Of a stretch of 61,223 nt of DNA, positions 1 to 9,089 are shown piece after piece. This DNA comes from Elusimicrobiota bacterium (GTDB taxonomy: Bacteria > Elusimicrobiota > Elusimicrobia > UBA1565). The notes beneath the pieces were generated by a model. That model was not told the origin of the DNA, ran no database searches, and saw only the letters and a list, made by a program, of their open reading frames with translations. Made by a program: the position numbers and the translations under genes. The stretch covers positions 1-61,223 of the forward strand of contig JACRDU010000065.1 of NCBI GenBank assembly GCA_016218495.1, in the 5' to 3' direction. Every line of letters starts with the position of its first letter. The first letter of the stretch is position 1.

Positions 1-140
1 CGGTCCTCCGCGGGTTAAGCGGGCGCTTGCGGCGTGAAAAAGCGAGTGGGATCGTGAGAAGAGAAGGACGCGGCAGCTCTCGACGAGCCCGTCGACCTCA
101 GTTGACCCTCGTTTCGGCCGTTACTCGGACGGGCTCCTAG
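1..140. other. Window edge, no complete gene
   Basis: I see no complete gene here. Frame 1 from the first base runs into a TAA at 16-18, so the first bases could be the tail of an upstream gene, but five codons are too few to judge. A TTGACC at 102-107 could be a -35 element for the TerC gene, yet no good -10 lies at the proper distance. Confidence 0.3.
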
Positions 141-1040
141 ATGGACCCGACCGGCTGGCTGCTGTTCGCCGCGCTCATCGGGGGCCTCCTCGCCCTGGAC
201 CTGGGCGTATTCCATAAGGAGTCGCACGAGGTCTCGGTGAAGGAGGCCGTGTCCTGGAGCGTGGTTTGGGTCGCCGTCGCGCTGGGCTTCAACGCCTATG
301 TCTGGGCCTCGCGCGGTCCCGAGGCGGGCCTGCAGTTCCTCACGGGATACGTCATCGAGAAGGCGCTGAGCATCGACAACATCTTCGTCTTCCTCATGGT
401 GTTCGCCGCCTTCGGCATCCCGCGGATCTACCAGCACCGGGTCCTCTACTGGGGCGTCCTCGGCGCCCTGGCGATGCGCGGGGTCTTCGTCCTGGCCGGC
501 GCGGCCCTGATCGAGCGCTTCTCGTGGACGCTGTACGTCTTCGGGGGCCTCCTGGCGCTGACCGGGCTCAAGATGCTGCTCGTGAAGGAGGCCGCGCCTG
601 ACCCGGCCTCCAGCCCCGCGGTGCGTTGGGCCAAGCGCCTGCTCCCGGCCACCGACAGCCTCGTGGGGGACGCGTTCTTCGCCCGGGAGGGGGGCAAGGT
701 GCTGCTGACCCCCCTGGCCATGGCTCTGGTGGCGGTGGAGGGGGCCGACCTGGTCTTCGCGGTGGACTCGGTCCCGGCCATCTTCGCGGTGACGAGGGAC
801 CCGTTCATCGTCTATACCTCGAACGTCTTCGCCATCATGGGCCTGCGCTCGATGTTCTTCGCCCTGGCCGGGCTCAAGGTCGGCCTGGCGCTGGTGCTGG
901 TGTTCGTCGGGGCGAAGATGCTCGTTTCGGACCTCTACCACGTCCACCCCGGGGCCTCGTTGGGCGTCGTGGTCGCCCTGCTGGTCGGCTCGGCCTTGCT
1001 GGGCGGCCGGAACAGGGCCGAAGAGCCGGCGGCGGCTTGA
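141..1040 (+). CDS. TerC-family integral membrane protein
   Basis: A 299-residue protein of the TerC/Alx family, inner-membrane proteins linked to metal (Mn) efflux or tellurite resistance; the substrate cannot be told from sequence. About eight hydrophobic segments span its length, with the family's conserved acidic stretches: LALDLGVFH near residue 20, EKALSIDNIFVF near 73-84 and AVDSVPAIFAVT near 209-220. Length is normal for the family. The ATG start follows a TAG and has no clear Shine-Dalgarno sequence. The TGA stop is embedded in the -35 hexamer of the next gene's promoter, so the neighbouring tetR is probably a separate transcription unit. Confidence 0.9.
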   Translation: MDPTGWLLFAALIGGLLALDLGVFHKESHEVSVKEAVSWSVVWVAVALGFNAYVWASRGPEAGLQFLTGYVIEKALSIDNIFVFLMVFAAFGIPRIYQHRVLYWGVLGALAMRGVFVLAGAALIERFSWTLYVFGGLLALTGLKMLLVKEAAPDPASSPAVRWAKRLLPATDSLVGDAFFAREGGKVLLTPLAMALVAVEGADLVFAVDSVPAIFAVTRDPFIVYTSNVFAIMGLRSMFFALAGLKVGLALVLVFVGAKMLVSDLYHVHPGASLGVVVALLVGSALLGGRNRAEEPAAA

Positions 1041-1065
1041 CACCATAGCTGTACAGCCGTATAAT
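1037..1065 (+). promoter_or_regulatory. Perfect-consensus sigma70 promoter of the tetR gene
   Basis: TTGACA at 1037-1042, a 17-bp spacer and TATAAT at 1060-1065: an exact match to the housekeeping consensus. The -35 contains the TGA stop (1038-1040) of the upstream gene. Initiation would fall near 1072, leaving a leader of roughly ten bases before the ATG at 1083. Confidence 0.85.
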
Positions 1066-1077
1066 TATACGGCTGTA
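1052..1077. promoter_or_regulatory. 26-bp perfect palindrome, probable TetR autoregulatory operator
   Basis: Perfect inverted repeat centred between 1064 and 1065, with half-site TACAGCCGTATAA followed by its exact reverse complement. With two mismatched pairs it extends outward to about 1045-1084. It covers the -10 hexamer and predicted start site of the adjacent tetR-type gene, where a bound TetR dimer would block polymerase. Autoregulation is inferred from position and symmetry. Confidence 0.85.
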
Positions 1078-1082
1078 TAGTT

Positions 1083-1724
1083 ATGTCCCGCCCCAAAGGC
1101 AACGCCGAAGCGCGCCTGCTCAAAGCCGGCGCCGCCCTCCTTGAAGAGGGCGGCCTGCAGGCCTTGTCGGTGCGCGGGGCCGCCCGGCGGGCCGGGGTCA
1201 ACCTGGGCCTCTTCCACTACCATTTCAAGTCCCGCGACCAGTTCGCCCGCCGCCTGCTCCAGGAGAACTACGAGGCGTTCTTCTCCACCCTCTCGATGGA
1301 ATCCTTCGGAGAGGCTCCGCCTCTGGAGCGCCTGCGCGCGGCGCTCATGGTCCTGGGCCGCTTCGGCCGCGACCACCGGAAGCTCTTCATGGCCCTGCAG
1401 CAGGACGCCTGCCGGGGAGAGCGCGTGGCGCTCGAATTCGCCAAGGCCAACATCCCGCGCCATGTCGGCGTCCTAAGCTGCCTCATAGAGGAATGCCGCC
1501 GCGCCGGCGCCATCAAGCCCCTGGCCGTGCCGGTGCTGATCCCGTTCCTCATCGGGGGGGTGAACATCCAGTTCATGGCCTATACGATGCTGGAGAAGGG
1601 CGGGGCGGCCAAGCCGTTCGGCTTGAGCATGGCGCGCCTGGCCGACGTCTGGATGTCCGACCGCGCCATCGCCGAGCGCGTCGACCTGCTGCTGGGCGGC
1701 GTCACGGCGCGAGGCCGCCGATGA
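1083..1724 (+). CDS. TetR/AcrR-family transcriptional regulator
   Basis: A 213-residue one-component repressor. The N-terminal helix-turn-helix is clear (roughly residues 12-55, including GVNLGLFHYHFKSRDQF), followed by an all-helical ligand-binding domain. The ATG lies 5 bp after a perfect palindrome that overlaps its own promoter, pointing to autoregulation. Its stop overlaps the start of the TolC-family gene (ATGA at 1721-1724), so it leads an efflux operon and probably controls the TolC and RND genes behind it. The inducing ligand is unknown; by analogy with AcrR-type systems it would be a pump substrate. Confidence 0.92.
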   Translation: MSRPKGNAEARLLKAGAALLEEGGLQALSVRGAARRAGVNLGLFHYHFKSRDQFARRLLQENYEAFFSTLSMESFGEAPPLERLRAALMVLGRFGRDHRKLFMALQQDACRGERVALEFAKANIPRHVGVLSCLIEECRRAGAIKPLAVPVLIPFLIGGVNIQFMAYTMLEKGGAAKPFGLSMARLADVWMSDRAIAERVDLLLGGVTARGRR

Positions 1725-3136
1725 GCGGGCTGGCGCTCTTCCTGCTGGCCGCCGCCGCCGGGGCCGCCGAGCCGACGGCCTGGACTCCCGCCGTCGCGGT
1801 CCGGGCCGCTCTGGAGGGGTCCCCGGAGCTGGTCCGCGCCCGCCGCGAGCTCGACGCGGCGGAGCTCGAAGAACCGCTGCTCCTGTCCAACACCGACCCG
1901 TCCTTCGTGGGCTCCTTCCAGGTGGAGGACGACCGGGCCCCGCGGACCGCGCCGACCTTCCAGGGCAGCCGGGCCAGGGCCGAACGCTCCTACGCGGGGC
2001 TGGCCGGGAAGACCCTGATTGGCACGCAGGCGCGCCTGCTGGTCCGGACCGACCGCCTGGAGAGCCCGTCGCTCTTCAGGACGCTCGACCCCAGCGTGGA
2101 TTCGCGGCTGTCTTTGGAATTCAGCCAGGCCTTGGGGCGATATTTCTGGGGCCGGCCCGACAAGGCGCGCCGCGGGCGGGCCCGCTCGGGGGTCGCGGCG
2201 GCGCGCGAGCTGCTGCGCCGCGCCGAGACCGAGGCGGCCGCGGCGGCGCTGCGTGCCCTCATCGAGCTGGACTTCGCTGCCCGCCAGGTCGCGGTCAAGG
2301 AGGCGGCGGTCGGCGACGCCGAGCGGCTGCTGGCCAAGCAGCGCGACAAGAGGGGCTACGGGCTGGTCGAGGCGTCGGACCTGCTGCAGGCTGAGGCCTC
2401 GCTCGAGGGCAGGCGGACCGAGCTGGCTCTGGCCCGCAGCTCCCTCGAGCGCGCGCGCAGCGCCTTCGTGCATGCCGCCCACAGCTCCGAGCCCGCTCCG
2501 GCCGCCGGCGAGCTCGCCGGGCTCCCCGACGGCGCCGCGGTCATCGGGCTGGGACGGCGCCCCGACCTTGCCGCCGCGCGCTCCGCCCGTGAAGCCGCCG
2601 AATGGGCCGAGCGCGTCGAATTCCTGGATACGCTGCCGGACATCCAGCTCTCGGGCTCCTACTCGGCCGCCGGCCTGGCGGGAGGCTACGGGACCTCCCT
2701 CGACGACGCGGCTTCCTTCGACCACGGGGTGAAGACGGTGGGGCTGAGCTTCGCCTTGCCCATCGGGTATAAGAAGGAGCGTCTGACGCGCAAGGCCGCC
2801 GCGCTGCGCGCGGCCCAGGCCCGCGCCGAGGAAGCCCGCGTGCTCGAAGCGGCCCAGCGCGAGCTGCGCGACGGGGCCGAGGGCCTGCGCCTGGCCCGCG
2901 AGCGCTCCGGGCTGGCCGCCAAGCTCGACGACCTCGAGAGGCGCAAGCTGGCCGCCGAAGAGGATAACTACAGGAAGGGCCGTTCCTCCACGGACCTCGT
3001 CATCCGTTTCCAGCAGGACGTGCGGCGGGCCGAGACCGAGCTCGCCCGCGCGCGGGCCGACGAAGCCTTGGCCCGCGTGGAGCTGGCCCGGGCCGCCGGG
3101 ACCCTGCTCGATGGGGCGCTCGGGGCGCGGCCGTGA
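1721..3136 (+). CDS. TolC-family outer membrane efflux protein
   Basis: A 471-residue predicted outer-membrane channel of the TolC/OEP family. A signal peptide (about residues 1-15, ending AAAAGAAEP) is followed by two long helical, Ala/Arg/Glu-rich OEP repeats (around 35-220 and 240-465) typical of the periplasmic tunnel. The chosen ATG overlaps the tetR stop by four bases; the open frame upstream is only a shadow of tetR. The last four bases overlap the GTG start of the RND gene, so the two are translationally coupled. It would form the exit duct of a tripartite pump, but no periplasmic adaptor gene lies between or near them. Confidence 0.88.
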   Translation: MSGLALFLLAAAAGAAEPTAWTPAVAVRAALEGSPELVRARRELDAAELEEPLLLSNTDPSFVGSFQVEDDRAPRTAPTFQGSRARAERSYAGLAGKTLIGTQARLLVRTDRLESPSLFRTLDPSVDSRLSLEFSQALGRYFWGRPDKARRGRARSGVAAARELLRRAETEAAAAALRALIELDFAARQVAVKEAAVGDAERLLAKQRDKRGYGLVEASDLLQAEASLEGRRTELALARSSLERARSAFVHAAHSSEPAPAAGELAGLPDGAAVIGLGRRPDLAAARSAREAAEWAERVEFLDTLPDIQLSGSYSAAGLAGGYGTSLDDAASFDHGVKTVGLSFALPIGYKKERLTRKAAALRAAQARAEEARVLEAAQRELRDGAEGLRLARERSGLAAKLDDLERRKLAAEEDNYRKGRSSTDLVIRFQQDVRRAETELARARADEALARVELARAAGTLLDGALGARP

Positions 3137-4614
3137 TCGAGTTCTTCCTCAAGCGCCGGGTCCTGACCAACCTCATCACCATCTTCGTGGTGGCCGTGGG
3201 GGGCTGGTATTCCCTCAACGTCAGGCGCGAGGCTTTCCCCGACATCAGCTTCGACATCGTCACCGTCACTACCGTGTTCCCCGGGGCCTCGCCGGAGGAG
3301 GTCGAGTCCCTGGTCACGCGCAAGGTCGAGGACGAGCTGCGCGGGATCACCGGGCTCGAGAAGGTCGAGTCCTATTCCCTCGAGGGCCGTTCGCTGATCG
3401 TCATCCGCATGGACGACGACCTGCCGGAGCGCGAGATCGTGCGCGGCGTCAACGAGATATACCAGTCGGTCAACCGCGTCAAAGACCTGCCCGACCTCGC
3501 CGACAAGCCGGTCGTCAACGAGATGACCTCGAACCGCCCGCTCCTGACGCTCTCGGTGGCCGGCGGGGACGACGAGGCCCGCGACCGGTTCGCCGAGGAG
3601 CTCCACGACGTCATCGAAGACCTGCCCGGGGTCTCCAAGGTGGAACAGGAGGGGGACCGCGAGCGCGAAATCTGGGTCGAGGCCGACCCCGCGCGGCTGC
3701 GGCGCCACGGGGTCACGGTGGCCGAGCTGGCCCGGGCGGTGCGCGCGCGCAACGTGGACCTCTCCGCCGGGCTCGCCGAGATCGGCACGCGCGAGCTCTT
3801 CTTCCGCCTGGCGGCGAAAGCGAAGGACGCGGCCGACATCGCTTCGTTCATCGTGCGCGCCAACGACGACCGCTCGGTGATCCGGGTCTCGGACCTGGCC
3901 CGGGTCAGCGAGGCGTTCGAGGAGCCCCGCACCCTGGCCCGCGCGAACGGCAAGCCCGCCATCCACCTGAAGATCTCCAAGCTCAAGTCCGGGGACGCCA
4001 TCAAGATGGCCGACGCCGTGCGCGCCGCCGTGGCCAAGCGGGAGCCGGCCGCGCGGGAGAAGGGGTTGGAGCTGGTCTACTCCGAGGACTTCACCTTCTT
4101 CATCAAGCGGCGCCTGGGCGTGATGACCAACAACATGCTGCAGGGCGGCCTCCTGGTCCTGGGGGCCCTGTTCCTGTTCCTGGACTGGCGCCTGGCCGTC
4201 GTCGCCGCCTGGGGCGTGCCGATTTCCTTCGCGGCGGCGATGATGGTGGCGGTGCCGCTGGGCTTCACGGTCAACCTGCTCTCTCTGTTGGGCTTCATCA
4301 TCGTGCTGGGCATGCTCGACGACGACTCGGTCGTCGTCGCCGAGAACATCTACCGCCACCTGGAGATGGGCAAGCCCCCCGAGCAGGCGGCGATAGACGG
4401 GACGCGCGAGGTCATCCTGCCCGTGCTCGGCTCGGTGCTGGTCAGCTCCTGCGCCTTCCTGCCCTTCGCGATGATGTCCGGCATCATGGGCAAGTTCATG
4501 TTCATGATCCCGGTCATCGTGCTGATGGCCTTCGTCGCCTCGGTCTTCGAGGCCTTCTTCATCCTGCCCTCGCATGTCATGGACATCCTGCCCTTCGGCC
4601 ATCCGGTCAGCTAG
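3133..4614 (+). CDS. RND efflux permease, N-terminal portion (interrupted by in-frame TAG)
   Basis: The first 493 codons of an AcrB/HAE-type RND inner-membrane pump, starting with a GTG that overlaps the TolC-family stop. It contains TM1 (about 10-30), the first periplasmic porter region, TM2-TM6, and the conserved segment around GMLDDDSVVVAENIYRH (near residues 395-411) that corresponds to the proton-relay TM4 motif. Codon 494 (4612-4614) is TAG. The same reading frame resumes immediately and continues as a good RND C-terminal half to 6261, so this is one about 1042-codon gene with a single nonsense codon in the loop after TM6. It may be a pseudogene, a population variant, a sequence error or a readthrough product. 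Confidence 0.85.
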   Translation: MIEFFLKRRVLTNLITIFVVAVGGWYSLNVRREAFPDISFDIVTVTTVFPGASPEEVESLVTRKVEDELRGITGLEKVESYSLEGRSLIVIRMDDDLPEREIVRGVNEIYQSVNRVKDLPDLADKPVVNEMTSNRPLLTLSVAGGDDEARDRFAEELHDVIEDLPGVSKVEQEGDREREIWVEADPARLRRHGVTVAELARAVRARNVDLSAGLAEIGTRELFFRLAAKAKDAADIASFIVRANDDRSVIRVSDLARVSEAFEEPRTLARANGKPAIHLKISKLKSGDAIKMADAVRAAVAKREPAAREKGLELVYSEDFTFFIKRRLGVMTNNMLQGGLLVLGALFLFLDWRLAVVAAWGVPISFAAAMMVAVPLGFTVNLLSLLGFIIVLGMLDDDSVVVAENIYRHLEMGKPPEQAAIDGTREVILPVLGSVLVSSCAFLPFAMMSGIMGKFMFMIPVIVLMAFVASVFEAFFILPSHVMDILPFGHPVS

Positions 4615-4641
4615 AAGGACGAGGCCGGCTGGTTCCAGCGC

Positions 4642-6261
4642 GTGCGCGACGGTTACGAGAGGGCCATCCGCTGGACGCTGACCCACCGGCTGAAGTTCCT
4701 GGGGCTGCTGGGCGTCTTCCTGCTCTTCACGGCCGGCCTGGCCTGGGCCCGCGTCAAGTTCGTGCTGTTCCCACCCGGCCTCATCGACGAGTTCTTCGTC
4801 ATGGTGGACATGCCGCGCGGGACGGCCCTGAGCTCGACGCGCAAGGCGCTGGAGGCGGTCGAGGCCGCCGTGATGAAGCTGCCGGCCTCCGACCTCAAGG
4901 CCGTCACCGGCGTCGTCGGGCAGAAGGGCTATGAGGAGACGGTGCGCCTGGGCACGCACTACGCGCAGGTGCGGGTCTTCCTGACCCCGGAGGAGAGCCG
5001 GACCCGCAAGACCGCGGCGGTGGTCGCCGCGCTGCGCGCCGAGCTTGCCTCCGTCCCGGGGGCGGAGCGCGTGCTCTTCGACGAGGTGCGGCCCGGGCCG
5101 CCGGTCGGCAAGGCGGTGCAGGTGCGGGTGCGCGGGCGCGACACGGCGCTGATCGGGCGCGTCGCCGACGAGCTCAAGGCGGTACTCAACGGCATCGACG
5201 GGGTCAAGGACATCCAGGACTCGCGCGAGGGGGGCAAGGACCAGCTGCGCCTGCGCATCGACGAGCGGGAAGCCCTGTTCGCGGGACTGGACTACCAGCG
5301 CCTCGGGCAGAGCCTCTTCTACGCCGTGGACGGGTCGCGGGTCACGGAGATCCAGCGGCCCAACGAGGAGGTCAGGGTCCGGGTGCGCCTGCAGCCGTCC
5401 TCCCGCGCGGACACGGCCCAGCTCCTGGGCCTCGATGTGGAGAACCCGCAGGGCCGTCAGGTCCGGCTCGGCCGCGTCGCCCGGTTCGAGGAGGCGGAGG
5501 GCCCGGCCTTCATCGCCCACTACAACTTCCGCCCCGTCGTCTCCGTGGCGGCCGACGTCGACCTGGCCAAGGTCACCTCGCGGGAGGCCAATGCCCGGGT
5601 CCGGAAGATGTTCGCCGACGCGGCGGAGAGGTTTCCCGGCGTCGAGCTGATCTACGGGGGCGAGGAGGAACAGACCGAGGAGTCGATGACCTCCCTGTTC
5701 CGGTCCTTCGGGGTCGCCCTCCTCCTCGACTTCGTCATCCTGGCCGCGCTGTTCAAGTCCTATGTGCAGCCCTTCATCATCCTGACCTCGATCCCCATCG
5801 GCCTCATGGGGGTGGTCTATGCTCTCATCCTGCACGGCGCGCCGGCCTCCTTCATGGCCCTGCTGGGCGTGGTGGCGATGACCGGGGTCGTGATCAACAA
5901 CGCCATCGTCCTCATCGACCTCGTCAACACGAAGCGCGACGAGGGCCTGGACCCGGTGGAAGCCTGCGTGCAGGCCGGCGTGCAGCGCTTGCGCGCCATC
6001 GGAGCCAGCTCCATCACCACCCTGCTCGGCCTCTTCCCGTCGGCCTACGGCTTCGGGGGCTACGAGCCCTTCGTGGCTCCGATGACCCTGACCCTGGCCT
6101 GGGGGCTGACCTTCGCCATGCCGATGACCCTGTTCCTGGTCCCCGCGGTGTACGTGTTCGTAGACGACCTCCGGCGCTGGGGCGGACGCCTCGGCGCGCG
6201 CCTGCGCAAGCCGCAGCCCTCGGCCGGGCGGGGCGTTCCCGAGCCCGCCGAGAAATCCTAG
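4642..6261 (+). CDS. RND efflux permease, C-terminal portion (same frame as the upstream half)
   Basis: The 539-residue second half of the RND pump, in the same frame as 3133-4614; the GTG at 4642 is the first in-frame start after the amber codon and corresponds to codon 504 of the whole gene. It holds TM7, the second periplasmic porter region and TM8-TM12 (for example the hydrophobic runs near 5700-6150). Nine sense codons lie between the TAG and this GTG and read like normal protein, so independent initiation is probably not the native arrangement. No ribosome-binding site that would mark a deliberate separate gene is evident. The gene ends with TAG 9 bp before the MFS gene. Confidence 0.82.
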   Translation: MRDGYERAIRWTLTHRLKFLGLLGVFLLFTAGLAWARVKFVLFPPGLIDEFFVMVDMPRGTALSSTRKALEAVEAAVMKLPASDLKAVTGVVGQKGYEETVRLGTHYAQVRVFLTPEESRTRKTAAVVAALRAELASVPGAERVLFDEVRPGPPVGKAVQVRVRGRDTALIGRVADELKAVLNGIDGVKDIQDSREGGKDQLRLRIDEREALFAGLDYQRLGQSLFYAVDGSRVTEIQRPNEEVRVRVRLQPSSRADTAQLLGLDVENPQGRQVRLGRVARFEEAEGPAFIAHYNFRPVVSVAADVDLAKVTSREANARVRKMFADAAERFPGVELIYGGEEEQTEESMTSLFRSFGVALLLDFVILAALFKSYVQPFIILTSIPIGLMGVVYALILHGAPASFMALLGVVAMTGVVINNAIVLIDLVNTKRDEGLDPVEACVQAGVQRLRAIGASSITTLLGLFPSAYGFGGYEPFVAPMTLTLAWGLTFAMPMTLFLVPAVYVFVDDLRRWGGRLGARLRKPQPSAGRGVPEPAEKS

Positions 6262-6270
6262 AATCCGCCG

Positions 6271-7590
6271 ATGCGGATCGGAGAGCGCCTCGACGGACTC
6301 CCCCTGTCGCCGTTCCATTGGCGCGTGGTGATAAGCTCCGGGCTGGGCTGGATGTTCGACGCGCTGGATTCCGGCCTGGTCGCCTTCGCCCTGCCGCTGG
6401 TGGCCAAGGAGTGGAGCCTCTCCCCCGGCCAGGTCGGCAGCCTCGGCTCGGCGGGCCTGGCCGGGATGTTCGCGGGGGCCGTGCTGGTGGGCTCCCTGAC
6501 CGACCGCTACGGCCGCAAGACCCTCTTCCAGGCCACGCTTGCGGTGTTCAGCGTGGCCACCGGGCTGTGCGCGGCGGCCTCCGGCTATTTGTCTCTCTTG
6601 TCGATGCGCTTCTTGGTCGGGGCGGGCCTGGGAGGGGAGCTGCCGGTCGCCAGCACCTTGGTCAGCGAGCTCTCGCCGCGCGAACACCGCGGCAAGCTGG
6701 TGGTCGTCCTGGAGAGCTTCTGGGCCTTCGGCTGGGCCGCGGCCGCCGTCGTCGCCTACCTCCTCATCCCGACATGGGGCTGGCGGGCGGGCTTCCTCAT
6801 CGGCGCGCTGCCCGTGCTCTATGTGCTCTGGCTCAGGCGCGCGGTGCCGGAGTCTCCCCGCTTCCTGGAGTCCGCCGGCCGCTTCGAAGAGGCGACGGCC
6901 GTCGTGCGCCGCGTGGAGGCCGAATGCGGCCAGCCGGAGGTCCCGTTGGAGCCCACGCCAGCCGCGCAAAAGGGCCGGGCCGGGGTCGGCGCCCTCTGGG
7001 CCGCCGGCTATCGGAAGCGCACGGCCATGCTGTGGGTGCTCTGGTTCGCCATGGTCTACTCCTATTACGGCATCTTCATCTGGCTGCCGTCGCTCTTGGT
7101 CGCCCAGGGCTACGGGCTGGTGAAATCCTTCCAATACACCTTGGTCATCACGGCGGCCCAGATCCCCGGCTACTTCAGCGCCGCCTGGCTGGTGGACCGC
7201 CTCGGGCGCAAGCCGACCCTCTCCTTGTACATGCTCGGCTGCGCCGGCTCCGCGTTCGCCTTCGGGCGCGCCGAGGGCGGAGCCCAGGTCATGGCCTGGG
7301 GCTGCCTCGTCTCCTTCTTCAACCTCGGCGCGTGGGGAGTCGTGTACACCTATACCCCGGAGAACTATCCGACGGCGCTGCGCGGCACCGGGTCGGGTTG
7401 GGCGGCCGGCATCGGCAGGGTCGGCGGCATCCTCGCCCCCATGGTGGTCGGCCGCCTGCTCACGGCCGCGCCCGGCCGCCAGGAGCTCATCTTCGCCCAG
7501 TTCGCCGCCGTCGTGCTCGTCGGCCTCGCGGCCGTCCTGGCGCTCGGCGAGGAAACCAAAGGCCGCAGCCTGGAGGCCGCCTCCGCATGA
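6271..7590 (+). CDS. MFS transporter, NiaP/sugar-acid-type
   Basis: A 439-residue major facilitator with twelve predicted transmembrane segments in two six-helix halves. The MFS signature [13 protein letters not shown] after TM2 (near residue 75) and PESPRF at the central loop (near 193) place it in the sugar/metabolite:H+ symporter group that includes the niacin carrier NiaP and aromatic-acid carriers. The substrate is not predictable. It starts 9 bp after the RND gene and its TGA overlaps the ATG of the methionine sulfoxide reductase gene, so it sits inside the efflux-to-repair operon. Confidence 0.85.
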   Translation: MRIGERLDGLPLSPFHWRVVISSGLGWMFDALDSGLVAFALPLVAKEWSLSPGQVGSLGSAGLAGMFAGAVLVGSLTDRYGRKTLFQATLAVFSVATGLCAAASGYLSLLSMRFLVGAGLGGELPVASTLVSELSPREHRGKLVVVLESFWAFGWAAAAVVAYLLIPTWGWRAGFLIGALPVLYVLWLRRAVPESPRFLESAGRFEEATAVVRRVEAECGQPEVPLEPTPAAQKGRAGVGALWAAGYRKRTAMLWVLWFAMVYSYYGIFIWLPSLLVAQGYGLVKSFQYTLVITAAQIPGYFSAAWLVDRLGRKPTLSLYMLGCAGSAFAFGRAEGGAQVMAWGCLVSFFNLGAWGVVYTYTPENYPTALRGTGSGWAAGIGRVGGILAPMVVGRLLTAAPGRQELIFAQFAAVVLVGLAAVLALGEETKGRSLEAASA

Positions 7591-8600
7591 TGAAGAACCT
7601 GACCTTGGCCGTGACGATGATGATGGCGCCCATGACCCATGCGGCGCCGGGAGCCCGCAAGGAAATGCCCGACTACAAGAAGCCGCCGCTCGAAGAGCTG
7701 AAGAAGAGGCTGACCCCGCTGCAGTTCGAGGTCACCCAGAAAGAGGGGACCGAGCGTCCCTTCGACAACGTCTATTGGGACGACCACCGCCAGGGCATCT
7801 ATGTGGACGTCGTCTCGGGTGAGCCGCTCTTCAGCTCCGCCGACAAATTCGACTCGGGCACGGGCTGGCCCAGCTTCACCCGGCCCTTGGTGCCCGCCAA
7901 CCTTACCGAGAGGGTGGACAAGGGCTTCTTCACGACGCGCACCGAGGTGCGGTCCAAGCACGCCGACTCCCATCTCGGCCATGTGTTCCCCGACGGCCCT
8001 AAGCCGACGGGCCTGCGCTACTGCATGAACTCGGCCGCGCTGCGCTTCATCGCGGCGGAGGACCTGGAGAAGGAGGGTTACGGCGAGTTCAAGGCCGCCT
8101 TCAAGGTGGAGGGGAAGAAGGAGACGGCCGTCCTGGCCGGAGGCTGCTTCTGGGGGATGGAGGACATCATCCGCAAGCTCCCCGGCGTGTCGGCCGTGGA
8201 CGTGGGCTACACCGGCGGCAAGGTCGACAACGCCACCTACGACAAGGTGAAGGCCGGGGGCACGGGCCATGCCGAGGCGGTCCGGGTGGAGTTCGACCCG
8301 GGGCGCATGTCCTACGAGCAGCTGCTGGGCTACTTCTTCCGGATGCACGACCCGACCACCCTCAACCGCCAAGGCAACGACATCGGCGATTCCTACCGCT
8401 CGGCGATCTTCTACGCCTCCGACGCGCAGCGCGCCACGGCCGAGAAGGTCAAGGCGGCCGTCGACGCCTCCGGGAAGTGGAAGAACCCCGTGGTCACGCA
8501 GATCGTCCCGCTGAAGAAATGGTGGAAGGCCGAGGAATACCACCAGGACTACCTCGAGAAGAACCCCGGCGGGTACACCTGCCACTGGCTGAGGGATTGA
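7587..8600 (+). CDS. Exported bifunctional methionine sulfoxide reductase, MsrB-MsrA fusion
   Basis: A 337-residue fusion that repairs oxidised methionine of both stereochemistries. Residues 1-20 form a signal peptide, so it should work in the periplasm. The MsrB domain spans about 34-160 with SGTGWPSF and catalytic Cys146 in RYCMNSAA; the Cys pairs that bind zinc in some MsrB proteins are absent. The MsrA domain spans about 178-335 with catalytic Cys187 in [14 protein letters not shown] and the HAEAV segment. The chosen ATG overlaps the MFS stop. No thioredoxin or DsbD-like electron donor is next to it. Confidence 0.93.
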   Translation: MMKNLTLAVTMMMAPMTHAAPGARKEMPDYKKPPLEELKKRLTPLQFEVTQKEGTERPFDNVYWDDHRQGIYVDVVSGEPLFSSADKFDSGTGWPSFTRPLVPANLTERVDKGFFTTRTEVRSKHADSHLGHVFPDGPKPTGLRYCMNSAALRFIAAEDLEKEGYGEFKAAFKVEGKKETAVLAGGCFWGMEDIIRKLPGVSAVDVGYTGGKVDNATYDKVKAGGTGHAEAVRVEFDPGRMSYEQLLGYFFRMHDPTTLNRQGNDIGDSYRSAIFYASDAQRATAEKVKAAVDASGKWKNPVVTQIVPLKKWWKAEEYHQDYLEKNPGGYTCHWLRD

Positions 8601-9073
8601 TGGGGCTGGTGCTGGCCGCCCTCATGGCGCAGGGGGCCTCCGCCGCCGCGTACCGTTTCGTCTACGACCCGACTCCGGAGGTCGGCCTGCCGGCCGGCGC
8701 CAGGGCGGCGGCCGGCGACACGGTGGACCAGGGGCCGCTCCGGGAGGTCGTCGTGCCCGAGCGGCTCCACTCCGTCGTCATACGCTGGTACGACCCGAAG
8801 CGCTTCGCCGGCCTGCCCGAGGTGGAGGTCTTCCTGGTGGGGCTCTTGGGGGCCAAGAGCGGCGAGACCGCCACGTTGCCGCGCTGGGCGGAGGAGCTCG
8901 GCGTCCCGATCGTGGTCGCCGAACTCGTCTTCAAGGACGGCAAGGTCGGGCGCTGGCGGGTCTGGCCGTACCGGTCCGCCTACCAGGGGCCGGACCTGGG
9001 CTGGTGGTTCACCAACTGGGGGAAGGACGGCGCGCCGCTCTTCGAGCCGCCCGGCAAGCGGGGGCTCCCGTAA
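8600..9073 (+). CDS. Small exported protein of unknown function
   Basis: A 157-residue protein with an N-terminal signal peptide (about 1-16, [17 protein letters not shown]). I do not recognise the family. The mature part is Trp-rich near the end (DLGWWFTNWG) with two plausible beta-rich halves and no cysteines. The ATG shares one base with the MsrB-MsrA stop (TGATG), so the two are cotranscribed and probably translationally coupled. A role beside periplasmic oxidative repair is possible only from this context. Confidence 0.7.
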   Translation: MGLVLAALMAQGASAAAYRFVYDPTPEVGLPAGARAAAGDTVDQGPLREVVVPERLHSVVIRWYDPKRFAGLPEVEVFLVGLLGAKSGETATLPRWAEELGVPIVVAELVFKDGKVGRWRVWPYRSAYQGPDLGWWFTNWGKDGAPLFEPPGKRGLP

Positions 9074-9077
9074 TTAC

Positions 9078-9083
9078 TAGACT
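9078..9083 (+). promoter_or_regulatory. -10 element of the kinase-RapZ gene
   Basis: TAGACT at 9078-9083, ending 6 nt before the ATG at 9090. Transcription would begin at or within a base or two of the start codon, giving a leaderless mRNA. No good -35 is visible at 17 bp upstream, and there is no Shine-Dalgarno sequence. Confidence 0.5.
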
Positions 9084-9089
9084 AACCCC

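Noticed and set aside
2968-7134. Very long antisense open frame opposite the TolC/RND/MFS genes
   Set aside because: Long antisense frames are common in GC-rich DNA; the translation is Arg/His/Gln-rich low-complexity without recognisable domains, while the plus strand has clear families.
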